A DNA stretch of 64,000 bases. It comes from Jacaranda mimosifolia. Lineage: Eukaryota; Streptophyta; Magnoliopsida; Lamiales; Bignoniaceae. The translations under genes and the position numbers were made by a program. Positions within the stretch are counted from its first letter, which is position 1, and every line of letters begins with the position of its first letter. The notes under the pieces were generated by a model. It searched no databases. It worked only from the letters and a program-made list of their open reading frames with translations, and was not told the DNA's origin. This document shows, piece by piece, positions 19,831 through 32,260 of this stretch. Location of the stretch: contig CM032123.1 of the NCBI GenBank assembly GCA_018894105.1, forward strand, positions 5,581,001 through 5,645,000. Reading direction: 5' to 3'.

Positions 19831-21900
19831 ATGGCTGGTAGATCTTATTCTTCATATATTAGTAACAATCGGATCTCCGGGTCGAGCTCCTCAACCTCTA
19901 GATCTTCTTTACCTCAGTTCTTTATTGACCCTAGTGATCCCTTAAACGCCCTTAGTAAGATTGGTCCAAAGGTCTTTGCATCTTTACATAGCATGTTTTT
20001 TATACTAGACAACTATAAAATCATAATGACATAGGCTGGGCAAAAGATGTATCAAAACCTTCCTAATTGTTTAGCTTTCCATGTCGCTGTGTTGGAGGCA
20101 TGGCTTAGGTTTCCCATAGATGAGCTTATAGCCAATATAATCAAGACTTTATGCATTTGCCTAATCCAATTAGTCCCTAATTCTATTCGCAACATTTTAG
20201 GTTTCATCGTAATAATGCGTTGCTTCAACGTCAAACCTTCCTTTGTCAATTTTTGGTACCTCTTTCATGTTAGCTCATCTACCCGCTCGGGAGATCAAGG
20301 CTTTTACTACATAACATCTCATCAGAGTTTTAAATTTCTAACGAATCTCCCGAGCTCCACTAGTTCATGGCGTAATAAGTAATTCTATATAGAAGCACCT
20401 CCTCATAATCCTTGGAATGTTCCTTGCAATTGGCAAGATGATAGACTAACCTTCTTCGGAGAAGAGTTTTGTTGATGAACATTTGACCACTCGTTGGTTT
20501 GACTTTCACAACCTCTCCAGCGAAGACCTCTAATGACGCTACCTTGCTTTCTACAGGCACAACTCCTCATTGTGCCCAAACTATAGAGCAAGCAGCCTTA
20601 GCTCCTATTGCTCTCAAGTCAGTTCCAGCGATCACCCATGCCACTGAGTGCTTGTTCAACCCTGCATTCGACTTGTTTGAGAGTGCTAGCCCGACCAGAG
20701 CACAACAAGATGAGATTGCCACTCGCAAAGAAAAAGAAAAGGTTGCGGGTGAGGCTTCGCAAATTAGTCTTGACAGTCGCTCGACCCACTCTAGTAGTCG
20801 AATCATTTGCATCAAATGATGTCGAGACCCTGACACAATGATCGATTTTAGCGCTATCCCAACCTCCTCACCCCTCCTTCAATTGATGATGAGGCCTTGG
20901 AGGGTGCTCGTAAGTTGACTTAAAATTGGAGGTTCTATGCCTCTCTGTGCATCAGAATATCTCCCTACCTCGATTACTATCAATCCCTATTCTATTTTGA
21001 CGAGTGATACAAGGGGTGAGTCCTACGATCTATACAATGGTTGTATGCACAAGATGGATCAGGCTATGTTGATGTCCATTCCTTTCTGTTTCCTTGAGGA
21101 GCACCTCGCGCACAACTTGATGAAGGTATCCTCCATTTTAAGAATTCTATCTTGATATTTATACTTTTTCCTTGGTCAAGTCCTGGTTTATTCAACCTTG
21201 TTCATATCGTACAGGCTATTACATTTCCTTGTGCCTTAACTCTCTAATATGCCTTTTTCCGCGATCATCAGGTGGTCGCAGACCCTAAGGTGGACGACCT
21301 GAAGGTCGAATTGGAGAAACTTCAGGGTGAGATCTTAACTTTTCCTTCAAAACTAGAAGAGGGGACCAGGGATAAAGATCTGGCTCTCCATGAAAAAGAG
21401 GATAAAATCAAAGATATGGATGCTAAGATTGCTCGACTTAAGTCCAACCTAGCGACCTCCAAAAAGGCAGTGACCGACTTGTCCTCTCAGTTGGATGCCG
21501 AGAAAGAAAGACAACACGAAGCAGCATGAAAGAAAGGTTTTGATGGTTGTCAAAAATCCTCATCCTTTAAGGATAAGCTTCAAATGCTCACCATATCAGA
21601 GTTTGAGATTTCATGCAATTACAAATGTTTACGATGGCGGTCGCACAAAAGGCGAGCATAGAAGGGCTTGATAACTTTTATAAGTGTCAATTTCAACTTG
21701 AGAAGTTAGATGGGTTGAAAGAAGACTTCGATGTAAACTTTCTTGATCCCAGCAAGACAAAAGACCTTGGAGATTATCTAGATGTTCCTCTTCCCAACCT
21801 ATCAAAAGAGGACTACATGTATATGTTCCAGGAGTTATCCCACATAGGAGGTGAGATATCTAGCACTAATTTGAGGTCAAGACCCTCAGGGACATCTTAG
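19831..21900 (+). pseudogene. Tat antisense additional ORF, putative gypsy-type transposon domain
   Basis: Starts MAGRSYSSYISNN. A Ser-rich N-terminus is followed by the domain often annotated as 'putative gypsy type transposon' (20041-20400): WLRFPIDELIANI, PNSIRNILGFIVIMRCFNVK, DQGFYY, FLTNLPSSTSSWRNK. A charged linker follows (20560-20820), then DQAMLMSIPFCFLEEHLAHN. An intron of 146 nt fits at 21126-21271 (AAG/GTATCC to CATCAG/GTGG), keeping phase. After it comes a strong coiled coil (KVDDLKVELEKLQGEIL, DKIKDMDAKIARLK). The last part, 21613-21900, ends in NLSKEDYMYMFQEL. Stops occur, for example at about 20032 and 20380. The role of these antisense ORFs is unknown. Confidence 0.7.
21126..21271 (+). 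other. Predicted intron in the Tat antisense ORF
   Basis: Donor GTATCC after AAG, acceptor CATCAG. Removing 146 nt joins the frame ...LAHNLMK to VVADPKVDDL without shift. The intervening sequence is T-rich and contains stops. Confidence 0.55.
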
Positions 21901-22429
21901 ATTGTTGATCATCTTTAAATCAGACCTGTTGGTCTGTTTGCGTTTCTATTTGCTTTTTGCTGTTTCTGTATATCACGACTTGGCTTTGAAAGATCGATTG
22001 GTTATTTTGCTTGTTTTTTGTATAGTTTGCTTATGTCGTGACCCAGCTTTAGACTTGGCAAGTGAAATTCTTTGTAAGTAGGTCATGACTTCAGGGGCCT
22101 GTATCTATTAGTCTTTCCTAGACCACTCTTCATGAATGCATTCCATTATCTTGTTCTTTCAGTGTCCCTAACTTCCTCAGATGGTCTTTCTTAGACCTCA
22201 TTATCATCATATTATTACATTAATACAATGTCACATTACTTAGTATGTCTCATCTTTTACGCATGATCTTGCACGACCCATAGTTATACTTGTTCAATTA
22301 ATCATAAATGCTTGAGTCTTGCCACTCGCCTTTAGATACTTTAACACCTTTGATGCATTTTTGACTTATTTTATATGTGCTTTATTGGTTTGCTTGTTGG
22401 ATATTTTTGACCTTTTCATTAGTTGTGAC

Positions 22430-23125
22430 CCTTTCTAAGTCGAGAACTATTTTAACATAGCTCTTATTGCGTAGAGCTCGACTTGTCGTTGGACTTGGTT
22501 GACCAGTTACAAATTTTCCAGTTACGTCTTGACCATTTTTCGGTCGGACTATTTCAATATAGCTCTCATTGTGCAGAGCTCGACCTGTCATTAGACTTGG
22601 TCACCTAGTTGCGAATTTTCTAGTTACGTCTCGACTTTTTCTAGGTTTAGGACTATTTCAATATAGCTCTCGTTGTGTGGAGCTCGACCTGTTATTGGAC
22701 TTGGTCGACTAGTTGTGAATTTGCTAGTTATTTCTCGACCTTTTCTAGGTCTAGGACTATTTCAATATCGCTCTCGTTGTGTGGAGCTCGACCTGTCATT
22801 AGGCTTGGTCGACTAGTTGTTAATTTGCTAGTTACGTCTTGACCTTTTCTAGGTCTAGGATTATTTCAATATAGCTCTCGTTGTGTGGAGCTCAACCTGT
22901 TATTGGACTTGGTCAACTAGTTGCGAATTTGCTAGTTATGTCTCGACCTTGTCTAAGTCTAGGACTATTTTAATATAGCTCTCGTTGTGTGGAGCTCGAC
23001 CTGTCATTGGACTTGGTCGACTAGTTGTCAATTTGCTAGTTACATCTTGACCTTTTCTAGGTCTAGGATTATTTCAATATAGTTCTTGTTGTGTGGAGCT
23101 CAACCTGTCGTTGGACTTGGTGCTT
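22430..23125. repeat. 104-bp tandem repeat, about seven copies, in the Tat 3' region
   Basis: The word GAGCTC (or GAGCTCAAC) recurs at 22475, 22576, 22680, 22784, 22888, 22992 and 23096: spacing 101 then 104 five times. Each unit contains GAGCTCGACCTGT, TTGGTCGACTAGTTG and TTTCAATATAGCTCTCGTTG. Tandem arrays in the variable 3' region are characteristic of Tat/Ogre elements and can seed satellites. Open frames crossing it (22382-22591 and 23093-23407) follow the repeat, not a gene. Confidence 0.9.
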
Positions 23126-23368
23126 GATCTTTCTCAGATCTTGTTAAATTGGTTGGCTATCGACCTATTATGTGACCTTTCTCAGATCTTATTAATTCAG
23201 TCGGCTATCAATCTATTTCCATTCTTCCTCAACCTTTACTTTCACCTGTTATTAAACATTGGTAACAAGAAAATCAAAAGAAATGGAGGTGACATATATG
23301 ATCTCAAAAGACAACCAGAGGTAGGAAAATACATAAGATCGATATCAAAACCCAGGATTAAAAAGCTT

Positions 23369-26300
23369 TTATGCATAGAACTTCTTCAAATTCTGCACTC
23401 CCCATAGTCGCGAGAGGTCCTTTCCATCTAGTGTCTATAACCTGTAAGCTCCATTGTTTGCCACTTTAATGACCTTAAACAGTCCCTCCCAATTGGGGTC
23501 TAACTTTCCAACATTCTTGGAGACTTCAATTTTCTCCAATACCAAGTCACCGAACTCCAAGCTTTTGGCTCTCACTTTCTTATTGTAGTTTTTTGCCATA
23601 TGCTCTTTTACCGAAGAAGTCATCACACTGCAGCATCTCCTGTTTCCTCAATAACATCCAAATCAAAAGCTTGCTCCTCGATATTGTCTTGCAAGTCGAA
23701 CTCCTGTACTCAAAAAGTTTTCATTCCAATTTTCGCCAAAGTTACTGTTTTCGCCCTATAGACCATATGAAAGGGTGTTTCTCCGATCGAGACCCTTGGC
23801 GTCGTTCTGTAAGCCTATAACACACCTGGGAGTTTGAGTACTTATGTGCCCTTTGCACCATCCAATCTCTTCTACAAATTATCCAAAAGAGTTTTATTAG
23901 TTTTCTCAATTTGACCATTATCTTGGGGGTGCCCCACTGATGTGAAGTTTTTGTTGTATCTTCATTTCTTCACACCATTCTAATATCTTTTTTCCCTTGG
24001 AATTATGTGCCATTATCAAAGATGAGGGTACAAGGAATCCCAAAACAACATACTATGTTTCTCCAAAGAAAGTTCATGACCTCTGTCTCCGATATTTTAA
24101 CCACAGCCTTGCTTCAACCCACTTACTAAAGTACTCAACCGCAACAATAGCATATCTCTTCTGACCCCTTGCAGAAGGAAAAGATCCTACAATATCTATC
24201 CTACATATGTCGAAGGGATATAAAACCTTTATCGACTTTATCTCAGCTCTTGTGGATCAAATTAGCATACAACTGGCATTCTCGATATTTCTTGGCGAAC
24301 TCAATGGCATCTTTCACCAACGTAGCCCAAAAGTATCACTATCTAATAACTTTTTGAGCAAGGGTGGGACCTCCTGAATGGGTTTCACAACTGCCCTCAT
24401 GTATTTCTCTCAAATTGCATTCCACCTAATTTCTATCTAAACATCTTAGCGGCGGTCCACTAAATGATCTCTTGTACAATTCTCCTTTCCATATTGTAAA
24501 CCTTAGCGCTTGCCGCTGTACTCTCCTCCTTACTACAGAATCGATCGAGAGATTTTCTTCTTTCAAGTACGACATGATCTTTCTTTTCTAATTGTCTTAT
24601 TCCGTGTCAGCCAACTCGGTGACCACGATCTCTTTTCCAGAGGTTGTTAGGTAGTGGATGGCACATTCTTTTGATTTAACTATTGACACCTTCTTCGTTC
24701 TCAACCCGCTAATCATGTTTGTAAACTTGGATAGAGAATCAGCCCTCTCGTTCTCTGTCCTCGGTATTTGCACTAATTGGAATCTTTCTAACTGATCTGC
24801 AAGATCTCTTACTTTTTTTAGGTATTTTCTCATAGTCTCCTCTTTAGTTTCATACGTCCCATTAAACTGGTTGGCACTTAACTGCGAATCTACATACATG
24901 ATGAGATCTTTGACCTGCAACTCCATCACCATCTTAAGTGCTGCTATGATAGCTTCATATTCTGCTTCATTGTTAGTTACCTGAAATTGGAGCTTTAAAA
25001 TAAAATCCAGCTCATCCCCTTATGGGTTTCTGAGCCATATTCCAATACCACCTCTCCGTGCCATCGAGGAACCATCCACATGCACCAACCATCGACTGAG
25101 CACGAGAGTATTTACCTCTATAGGTCGTTCTATATTTTCTTCCCCCATCTCCATTAGAAAATCAACCAACACTTGTACCTCATGGCTGTTCTGCTTTCAA
25201 ATTCTATGGAGAATTCACTTAGCTCCACAACCCATTTTCCCAACCTTCTTGATAGGTCAGGCTTTTGCAATATCTCTCTTAATTGTTGATTAGTTAAGAC
25301 CACTATGTGATGAGCCTGAAAGTAAGGTCTTAACTTTCTCACAGTCGTGATCAGTGTCAACGTCTCAATTTTGTTGTACCTTGTTTTGCCCCCTGCAACA
25401 CATTACTGATGTAATATACAAGCTTATGGTGTTTCCCCACAATTTTTTCTATTACTGAACTAACTACCTCTTCCACTACCGACATATACAAGTATAAATT
25501 TTCACATACCTCAGATTTTTCTAAGAGGGGTGGGGAACTGTGGTACATTTTCAGGTCTTGGAAGGTTTTTTCACACTCCTCTGTCCAGACAAAATGTTTG
25601 AGATTCCCAGGCTCATAAAGAACAGTAAACTCTTTTCAACTAATTGTGCTATGAATCTCCCCAATGCGACCATTTAACTTGTTAACTACTAGACTTCCCT
25701 TACACTTTTAGGTGATGGCATTCCTATAATAGCCTCTATCTTCTCAAAATTAGCTTCTATCCTGGGCTCAGTGACCATGTACCCTAAAAACTTCCCACCT
25801 TTAACTCCAAAGGTGCATTTAGTGGGATTTAATTTTAATCCATATCAATGCATGATGCTGAAAGCCTCTTTTAAGTGCTCTATGTGCTCTTCTTCTCTCA
25901 TGCTCTTTACCAGCATGTCGTCCACATAAACCTCCATAGTTCGACCTATTTGGCTTTGGAACATTTTATTGACTAACCTCTAGTAGGTTTCTCTAGCATT
26001 CTTTAACCCAAAGGGCATAACTCAATAACAATATACTCCATTCTCAACCACAAAAGCTATCTTGTTCATATCTTCTGGGCCATGTGTATTTGATGGTATC
26101 CTTGATATGCATCCATCATGCTTAGTCTATCACACCCGATCGTGGAATCCACCAGTGCGTCTATCTTGGGCAAGGGTATAGATCTTTAGGACATACTTTA
26201 TTTAGGTCAGTATAATCTGTACATCTTCCATCTTCCTCCCGTCTTAGGAGCTACCACAACAGTAGATAGCCATTTGGTGAACTGAACTTCCACTATGAAA

Positions 26301-26640
26301 CTAGCCTCCAGCAGCTTCCTAACTTCTTGCTCTATAACCCTGTTCCTTTCAGCTCCACAATTATGTTTCTTCTGCCAAGCAGGTCGAGCATTTAGATCTA
26401 TGTTCAAATTATGGACCATGACCTTAAGATCTATCCGCAAGTCCCCAAATAAAGACGTCTGCATTCTCTCTGAGGAACTCTATCATCAATATTTCCTCCT
26501 GGGGGTTCATCTGTGCACTTATCCTTATAGCCTTGCTTGGGTCCTTAGGTTGCATCTTTAGTTGTTTGTGGTCAGAAGGTTCCATCATTCTCTTCTTGTT
26601 ATCCTCTTGATCAATACTTACGAATAGCTCTAATTGTCTC
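23369..26640 (-). pseudogene. Tat-type pol: reverse transcriptase, RNase H, integrase
   Basis: Begins with the spacer before RT (MNPQEEILMIEFLRENADVF). RT follows from 26464: DLNARPAWQKKHNCG, VVVAPKTGGRWKMY, and an intact catalytic box YVDDMLVKS at about 25910-25937. RNase H is at 24597-25360 (TNQQLREILQKPDLSRRLGK, then YVDSQLSANQF and IPRTENERADSLSKF in the Tat-specific second RNase H-like part). Integrase spans about 23440-24560, and its C-terminus reads GKLDPNWEG, GAYRL and VQNLKKFYA before the stop at 23369-23371. Several stops and shifts exist. No gag or protease is present, since the right side meets copia sequence at about 26640. Confidence 0.88.
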
Positions 26641-28004
26641 ATTAGTATCCATAGTTTGTTTGTTAGCTGTCCTAGTAACTTCACCATTCTCAATGAATTT
26701 GGCATTGCCTGTCTCAATAATTCTAGAACTATGGTCTGGACAATAAAACCTATACCCTTTGGATTTCTTTGGATAACCAATAAAGTAACCACAAACAGTT
26801 CAAGAATCCAATTTCTTTTCATGTGGATTATATACTTGTGCTTCTGCTGGACAACCCCAAACATGCAGGTGTCTTAAACTAGGTTTTCTTCTAGTCCATA
26901 ACTCAGAAAGAGTTTTAGTAACTGCCCTACTAGGAATCTGATTTAGCAAATACCTGCAGTTTTATGTGCATGTATCCACAAAGATCTAGGTAATGAGAAG
27001 TCACTCATCATACTCTGAACCATATCCATTAATGTTCTATTTTGCCTTTCTGCCACACTATTTTGTTGAGGTGTGCCTTGCATAGCATACTGTGAACATA
27101 TGCCATGTTTTTCGAGGAACTTTGCAAATGGACCTGAATTTTATCCAAATTCATTATACCTTCCATAATATTCACCACCTCTATCAGATCTTACTATTTT
27201 CATTTTTCTGTCCAATTGCCTTTCAACCTCATTGACAAATACCTCAAGGGCATTTACAACCTGAGATTTTTCATTAAGCAAATAGACATATCCATACCGC
27301 GAAAAATCATCTATAAAGGTGATGAAATACTTTTCTCCACTAAAAGATGGAGTATCAAAAGGTCCACATGTATTGGTGTGTATTATTTTCAAGAAGCTAA
27401 GTGCTTGTTGTGGCTCCTTTCTTGTTATGTTTGGTTTGTTTTCCCTTAATGCAATCTATACATAAACCAAGATCAGTAAAATCTAGATTCGGTAAAATCT
27501 CATTCTTTACCAATCTTTCTAACCTTTCTTTGGATATTTGACCCACACGGTTATGCCACAAGTAAGTAGAGCTTTCATTCACCAAACTATGCTTAATTCC
27601 GATATTTTCATTAGCACACATAAAGGATGCAGAGAAATTAACATCAAGCTTCAATTTATATAAACCATCCATAAGAATTCCAGAACCAATAAAGGAATTA
27701 TCTTTATTAAACAAATTGAAACATCCATTTCCAACCTTAAAGCTACATCCTTTAAAATCAAGTTTGGATATAGAAACTAAATTTCTAGACTGTGAAGGTA
27801 CATAGAGTTTGAAATAGATCCAAATCACATCCGCTATCTAAAACAATACCATAAGTCCCTATGCTTTCAATTGGAGCCTTTATCTGGTTCCCCATGAACA
27901 AAAAGTTCTCATTTGGGTTTATGCTATGGATTGTGAGGAATCCCTGCATCATATTGGAAACACGAGTAGTGGTACTAGAATCCAACCACCAAGTATTAGA
28001 AAGA
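26641..28004 (-). pseudogene. Copia element 1 protease and integrase
   Basis: The minus strand starts at the protease region (TWWLDSSTTTRVSN, where the family has DSG; here DSS). The GAG-pre-integrase part follows (YLWHNRVGQISKERLERL, then CIDCIKGKQT, 27400-27560). The integrase core is at 27141-27392 with IIHTNTCGPFD (first catalytic Asp changed to Asn) and RSDRGGEYYGRY. The integrase C-terminal part around 26650-26880 reads VWGCPAEAQVYNPHEKKLDS-like wording. The frame is broken by stops. The left end is a junction with another element. Confidence 0.88.
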
Positions 28005-29724
28005 GGGAAAATCACACTTTTGGTCCTATAAATTAGGGTCATTTTCAATTGAGTCTCTCACATTTCAGAATTATTATATTTAGTCCCATAATTTAAATTT
28101 TTTCTCACATTTGGTACCACCACCCCGTTTCCAACAAATGCTTAACCAAAAATGCACGTGCCATATGTGTGACTATTAACATATGGGTTTTGGGGGGGAA
28201 ATTTACTAGGCCTAAGTTATGGGACCAAAAGTGCAATTTTCTCGGGCACAATTCATATTTATATTTTAAACACTTTTCAATGCTTATTTGCAAATTAAAA
28301 TTTAAAATTTAATAAAAAAATAATTTTAAATTATATTTTATTAAACAAGTCATTTTCAAAATTTAAATTATATTTAAACTTTGAATTATATTTTAAATTT
28401 TAATAATTTTAAATTATACTTAGAAATAATAAAATTATAAATAATTTTTAATTTAAATTGATTTTTGATCTTTGTAAAATGATATTAATTAATGTAGTTG
28501 GTAAAATTATCATAAAAGTTTTCAATAATTTTCATAAATTTAAATTTAAAATATTCTTAATTACATGAAATAAATATCCACTTTTTTTATAACATTATGC
28601 AATAAAGAATTTATTGTGTAAAAAATTTCAAATATTCAAAAGTATTTAAAAATAAATAAATTAAATAATTATTTTCCAAATATGAGAAAATTTGTAATTT
28701 GTACTTATTAATTTTTCATGTTTGGAAATTTATTTATTTGTTAACTTGTTAAATTTTTTGTTATTTCTAAAAATAGTTAATTTGAAAATAAATTTTAAAA
28801 TTTATATTTATAATTTTTCATTATAAATTAATATTTAAATTTATGATTCTTTTTCATTTTTAAAGTTTTCATTGCAATAACGAAAAATTAACTATTTGGA
28901 AATTAAAAATTTTTAATTTTCCATGCTTGTTTCCAAATTAATGTTTAGATATCATTTTAAATTATATTTTACTGAGCAAGTTTTTTCTAAATGTAAATTA
29001 TATTTTAAATTCTATTAATTTCAAATTATATTTAGCAATAACGAAATTGAAAATATTTTTTTAATTTAAATTTTAATATTAAAATGGTCACTCCAAATTT
29101 TAAATATATTTAAATTAAAAATATAATTTATAATTTATAATTTATTTCCAAATTAACTAAGTTTTAGAAACAAAAAAAAATAACAAGTTAATAACTAAAT
29201 AAAAGTCCAAACAAGAAAAATTATGAAACATAAATTATAATTTTAATCATGTTTGGAAAAGAAATATTTAATTTATTTTTTTGAAAGCTTTGGAATATTT
29301 AGTTTTCAAAAAAAATTTTGAAAATTTTTTACACAATAAAAATATTTTTTTTGATTTATAATAATTAAAAAAATTGGATATTTATTTTTCATAATTTAGA
29401 ATATCTTAAATTTAAATTTATAAAAACTATTAAAAAAATTTATAATATATTTCCCTTTTTCTCATTTTTTTTTTCTTTTTTATAGTTGATTTTCCCTCCA
29501 AAATGAAGAGTGAACAATATTAGGCCAATTTTCCCTCCAAAATAAAACTATTAATGGTGCACATGCTCTGCACGTGCATTTTTCATTAATTATTTAATAG
29601 AAGGAGAGGTGGGACCAAATGTGAGAAATTTTTTTAATTATGGGACAGAATGTGATAATTTCGAAATAAATGGAACTCAATTGAAAATGACCCTAAGTTA
29701 TGGGACCAAAAATGTGATTTTCCC
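28005..29724. mobile_element. Mutator-like non-coding element with long TIRs
   Basis: The left end GGGAAAATCACACTTTTGG is matched by the reverse complement of the right end, GGGAAAATCACATTTTTGG. Similarity continues for about 120 bases (GGTCC, TTAGGGTCATTTTCAATTGA, TCTCACATTTGG). The flanks are ATTAGAAAGA (27995-28004) and ATTAGAAGGA (29725-29734), 9 of 10 matching. Long TIRs with a 9-10 bp duplication point to Mutator. The interior is extremely AT-rich, without ORF. Removing it rejoins copia gag (SNLSEVPSN) with the protease (TWWLDSS). Confidence 0.88.
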
Positions 29725-29734
29725 ATTAGAAGGA

Positions 29735-30610
29735 ACTTCAGATAAGTTTGATTCGAAACATACTAAAGTATTATAAGTACCTTTGTTTTTTAACCAAGCT
29801 CTAAATTTTGAGCAATCTTTTTTATAATGTCCTTCCTTCATGCAGAAGCGACATCTACCTGACTTGCTTTCCTCCTTATCATCATCAGTGACCTGCATAC
29901 CTTTAGCAGGTCCTTTCTTCTTAAAATATTTGGATTTTGGTTTAACAAACTTCCCAACTCCTTGACTTACTAGGTTCACTGTTTGAATTCTTTGTGCCTT
30001 TAGTCTCATTTCCTCTTGAGTAAGCTTGCTGGACAATTCATTAATAATCCCACTTATCCTTAATAGTGTTATGGTTAATTTGGAATGGTCCATACCCAAG
30101 GGGTAATGAGTTCAAAATAAATTGCACCAGAAATGAGTCATCCACATTTATACCCAAACTCTTAAGTCTTGCTGCAATATTTATCATATCAAGGACATGT
30201 TGCTACATACTTCGCTACCCATCATACTTCATGATCGTGAGCTTAGCCATTAGTGTCCCTGCTAGTAACTTGTCAATAAAACAAAAATGCTCTTCCACAA
30301 GCTAAAGGTATTCCTTAGCCATTACATTTTCTAGAAGAGTGGACTTGATGTTGTTCGCGATTGTCATTCGCATGAGATTGAGACATATTCTATTAGACAT
30401 GTCCCATGCTTTATATTTCAACTTCTTAGCCTCACTGCTCAAATTAGTGATGTCAGAAGGCTTTTCTTCCATCAGTGCCAAATCTAGATCCGATACACCC
30501 AAATGGAAATTGACTTGTTCATGCCATTTAGATAAGTTCAAACCACTAAAGACAGCAACAACATTAGTATGTGAATGAATGAAAATGGCTGCAAATACAT
30601 AAATGCTCAC
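29735..30610 (-). pseudogene. Copia element 1 gag
   Basis: The minus strand begins near 30610. Early words are NVVAVFSGLNLSKWHEQVNF and LDLALMEEKPSDITN. The zinc knuckle CRFCMKEGHYKKDC (about 29815-29860) has the full C-x2-C-x4-H-x4-C spacing. A basic linker KPKSKYFKKKGPAKG precedes it. Frameshifts occur near 30060-30300. Gag binds the element RNA and forms the particle. Open frames on the plus strand here (30066-30578) are shadows. The gene is cut from its protease by the Mutator-like insertion. Confidence 0.85.
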
Positions 30611-30736
30611 TAAATTAATGAATTCAAGTAATCAAACACATAAAATATATTGTAGGTCTCTTTTGGGCAAACACGACAATATGTAACAACTTCATAATTG
30701 AATGACATTCAAAACTTTATAAGGTAATTAATAAAC

Positions 30737-31763
30737 TATTTGTACTGTATATGGAGTTATGTGATCAAATAGTCGAGGTGAGAACTGGGCACTCTTTCTT
30801 TAAAATAAATTCGCCATGCACTAGTGCTAATGAAACTGTAGCTATCATCTCCCAAGATACAACAACTGCTTAAGACAGTAGCAACACTACAAACCGTCTT
30901 AATTTTTAAACCTTCAGTGTTCTGAACTCTCTTATTATAATACTAGATTATGTAGAATGTATGTAATGTATGTCTATATATATTTTCTCTGGTTTAGGAC
31001 TGATCAGATTTATAGAGCTAGAATTTCGTTCAAATCTTGTAGCCATTTTCTAATGCTGTTGTAATCTCCAATGCAGCCAGTTTGAAAGGTTGTTGGCCAA
31101 ATTCATTGGTTAATTGCTGGAGGTTGAAGGATTATGCATATTTAGCTTTCCCATAAGCTAATAATGATTTTCTAGAAATTGGATTTCCAATATGCTGAAT
31201 AGAAGTTTGAAGGGTGTTGTGTGTTTTCAGTTGGGCCAAGTAATTTAGATGAAATTTGGTCTAAAAAGATTAATGTTGGACTAGGTCCAATTCCATTCAA
31301 TTCTGACCCAAGCCCAAGCCCACACCACTCCATGCCACACCCAAGCCCAGGCCTAGCCCAATCGAGCCAAGCCGACCGAACGGCGATGGCAGCGCGCGGT
31401 GTGGATTGGATTGAACCCACTACCATGTAGGTCATCTCCTCTCCAAACACTTGCGGTACCCCTAAGGAGCCCATCCCTTACGTCCACACTTGAATCATAT
31501 ATTCAAGTCTTTCTTTCATTCTTTATCCAATGTGGGATAGAGTTTTACTCCTATTCCTTTAGCTCATTCTTTTGTCTTCTTAGCCAACTTTCAAGTAGCT
31601 CACTTTGACCATTAATTTCTCATTCACTCGAAATTGGTTTTGGCCACTTAATCACATTATCGTCATCTACCCATGGCATAGTTTATGACGATCACCAATT
31701 TCTTAAAAATCATTACTTTGAGCATACTTAAAAGTTTGGTCAAAGAAGACTAATTTTCCAATA
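30737..31763 (-). repeat. 3' LTR of copia element 2
   Basis: 1027 bp against 928 bp in the other LTR. The difference lies mainly in two indels: near 30830-30890, and a GC-rich proline-codon-like stretch at about 31290-31400. Shared words include GATCAAATAGTCGAGGTGAG and CCAATGTGGGATAGAGTT. The open frames at 31172-31608 lie inside the LTR and are not genes. Confidence 0.88.
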
Positions 31764-31776
31764 GTCCCCCATATGA
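31764..31776 (-). other. Polypurine tract of copia element 2
   Basis: The minus strand reads CATATGGGGGAC directly before the 3' LTR start. A G-rich tract of this form is usual in copia elements. Confidence 0.75.
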
Positions 31777-32260
31777 ATGGAAATTAATGCTACTATGATA
31801 TGGATGCGTATGCAGACGTGAAAGAGTTTAGGCAAACAACTATTGCATCAGGATAGGTAGCTTGTGGCTTTGAACCTTTCTTAGTAAGGCACCATCAGGC
31901 TTACTTGGCTAATCACTGAATGTGATGTCTTGAACTATTCAGACGTTTGTGTAAGCCAAGATAATAGTACGCACACAATAGTTGTCCTTGCGCTTTTTAT
32001 ATCTTCCCGATTGTGTCCGTTTTGGCCATGGATACAGATCTTGGATTCATAAGTGTTTACCATGAAGTGGCCCATTTCACACTTACATAGGTGATCTCCC
32101 ACAAAAAGTATCTTGTCATATTCTGTCATTCTAGCTCTGGGAATCATTAAGAGTTGAGACTCAACCATGTGCCCACTTGACAGACAGCACTTCCATGTCA
32201 TATAAATGGGTTAAAGTACTCACATGAACCTTCATAACTTAGTTGTCTCATTGAACTAAG
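31777..32260 (-). other. 3' untranslated part of copia element 2
   Basis: Lies between the end of RNase H homology and the polypurine tract. The open frame at 31935-32201 shows no copia domain and no conservation I can test. I see nothing else here. Confidence 0.4.

Larger units (their letters stand above)
19079..26640 (-). mobile_element. Ty3/gypsy element of the Tat lineage, 5'-truncated
   Basis: Pol is on the minus strand (26640 to 23369), ending at an integrase C-terminus. It is followed by a 104-bp tandem repeat and, on the opposite strand, an additional ORF (19831-21900). This layout, pol then antisense ORF and repeats before the 3' LTR, is known for Tat-lineage (Ogre/Retand-like) plant elements. 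Gag and protease would lie right of 26640 but are replaced by a copia element. The left 750 bases (19079-19830) should include the 3' LTR, but I cannot place its ends without a second copy. Confidence 0.75.

Noticed and set aside
20047..20841. Several minus-strand frames opposite the Tat antisense ORF
   Set aside because: They mirror the plus-strand frame that carries recognisable domain wording.
22430..23125. Regularly spaced repeats looking like a CRISPR array
   Set aside because: The whole 104-bp unit is repeated, there are no unique spacers, and the context is a plant retrotransposon.
28160..28210. G-rich run near 28190 as a regulatory or quadruplex site
   Set aside because: It is a single run inside a Mutator-like element, not repeated enough to support a structure.
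31280..31430. GC-rich patch as a CpG island or gene promoter
   Set aside because: It lies within the copia LTR and is a CCCAAGCCC-type expansion.
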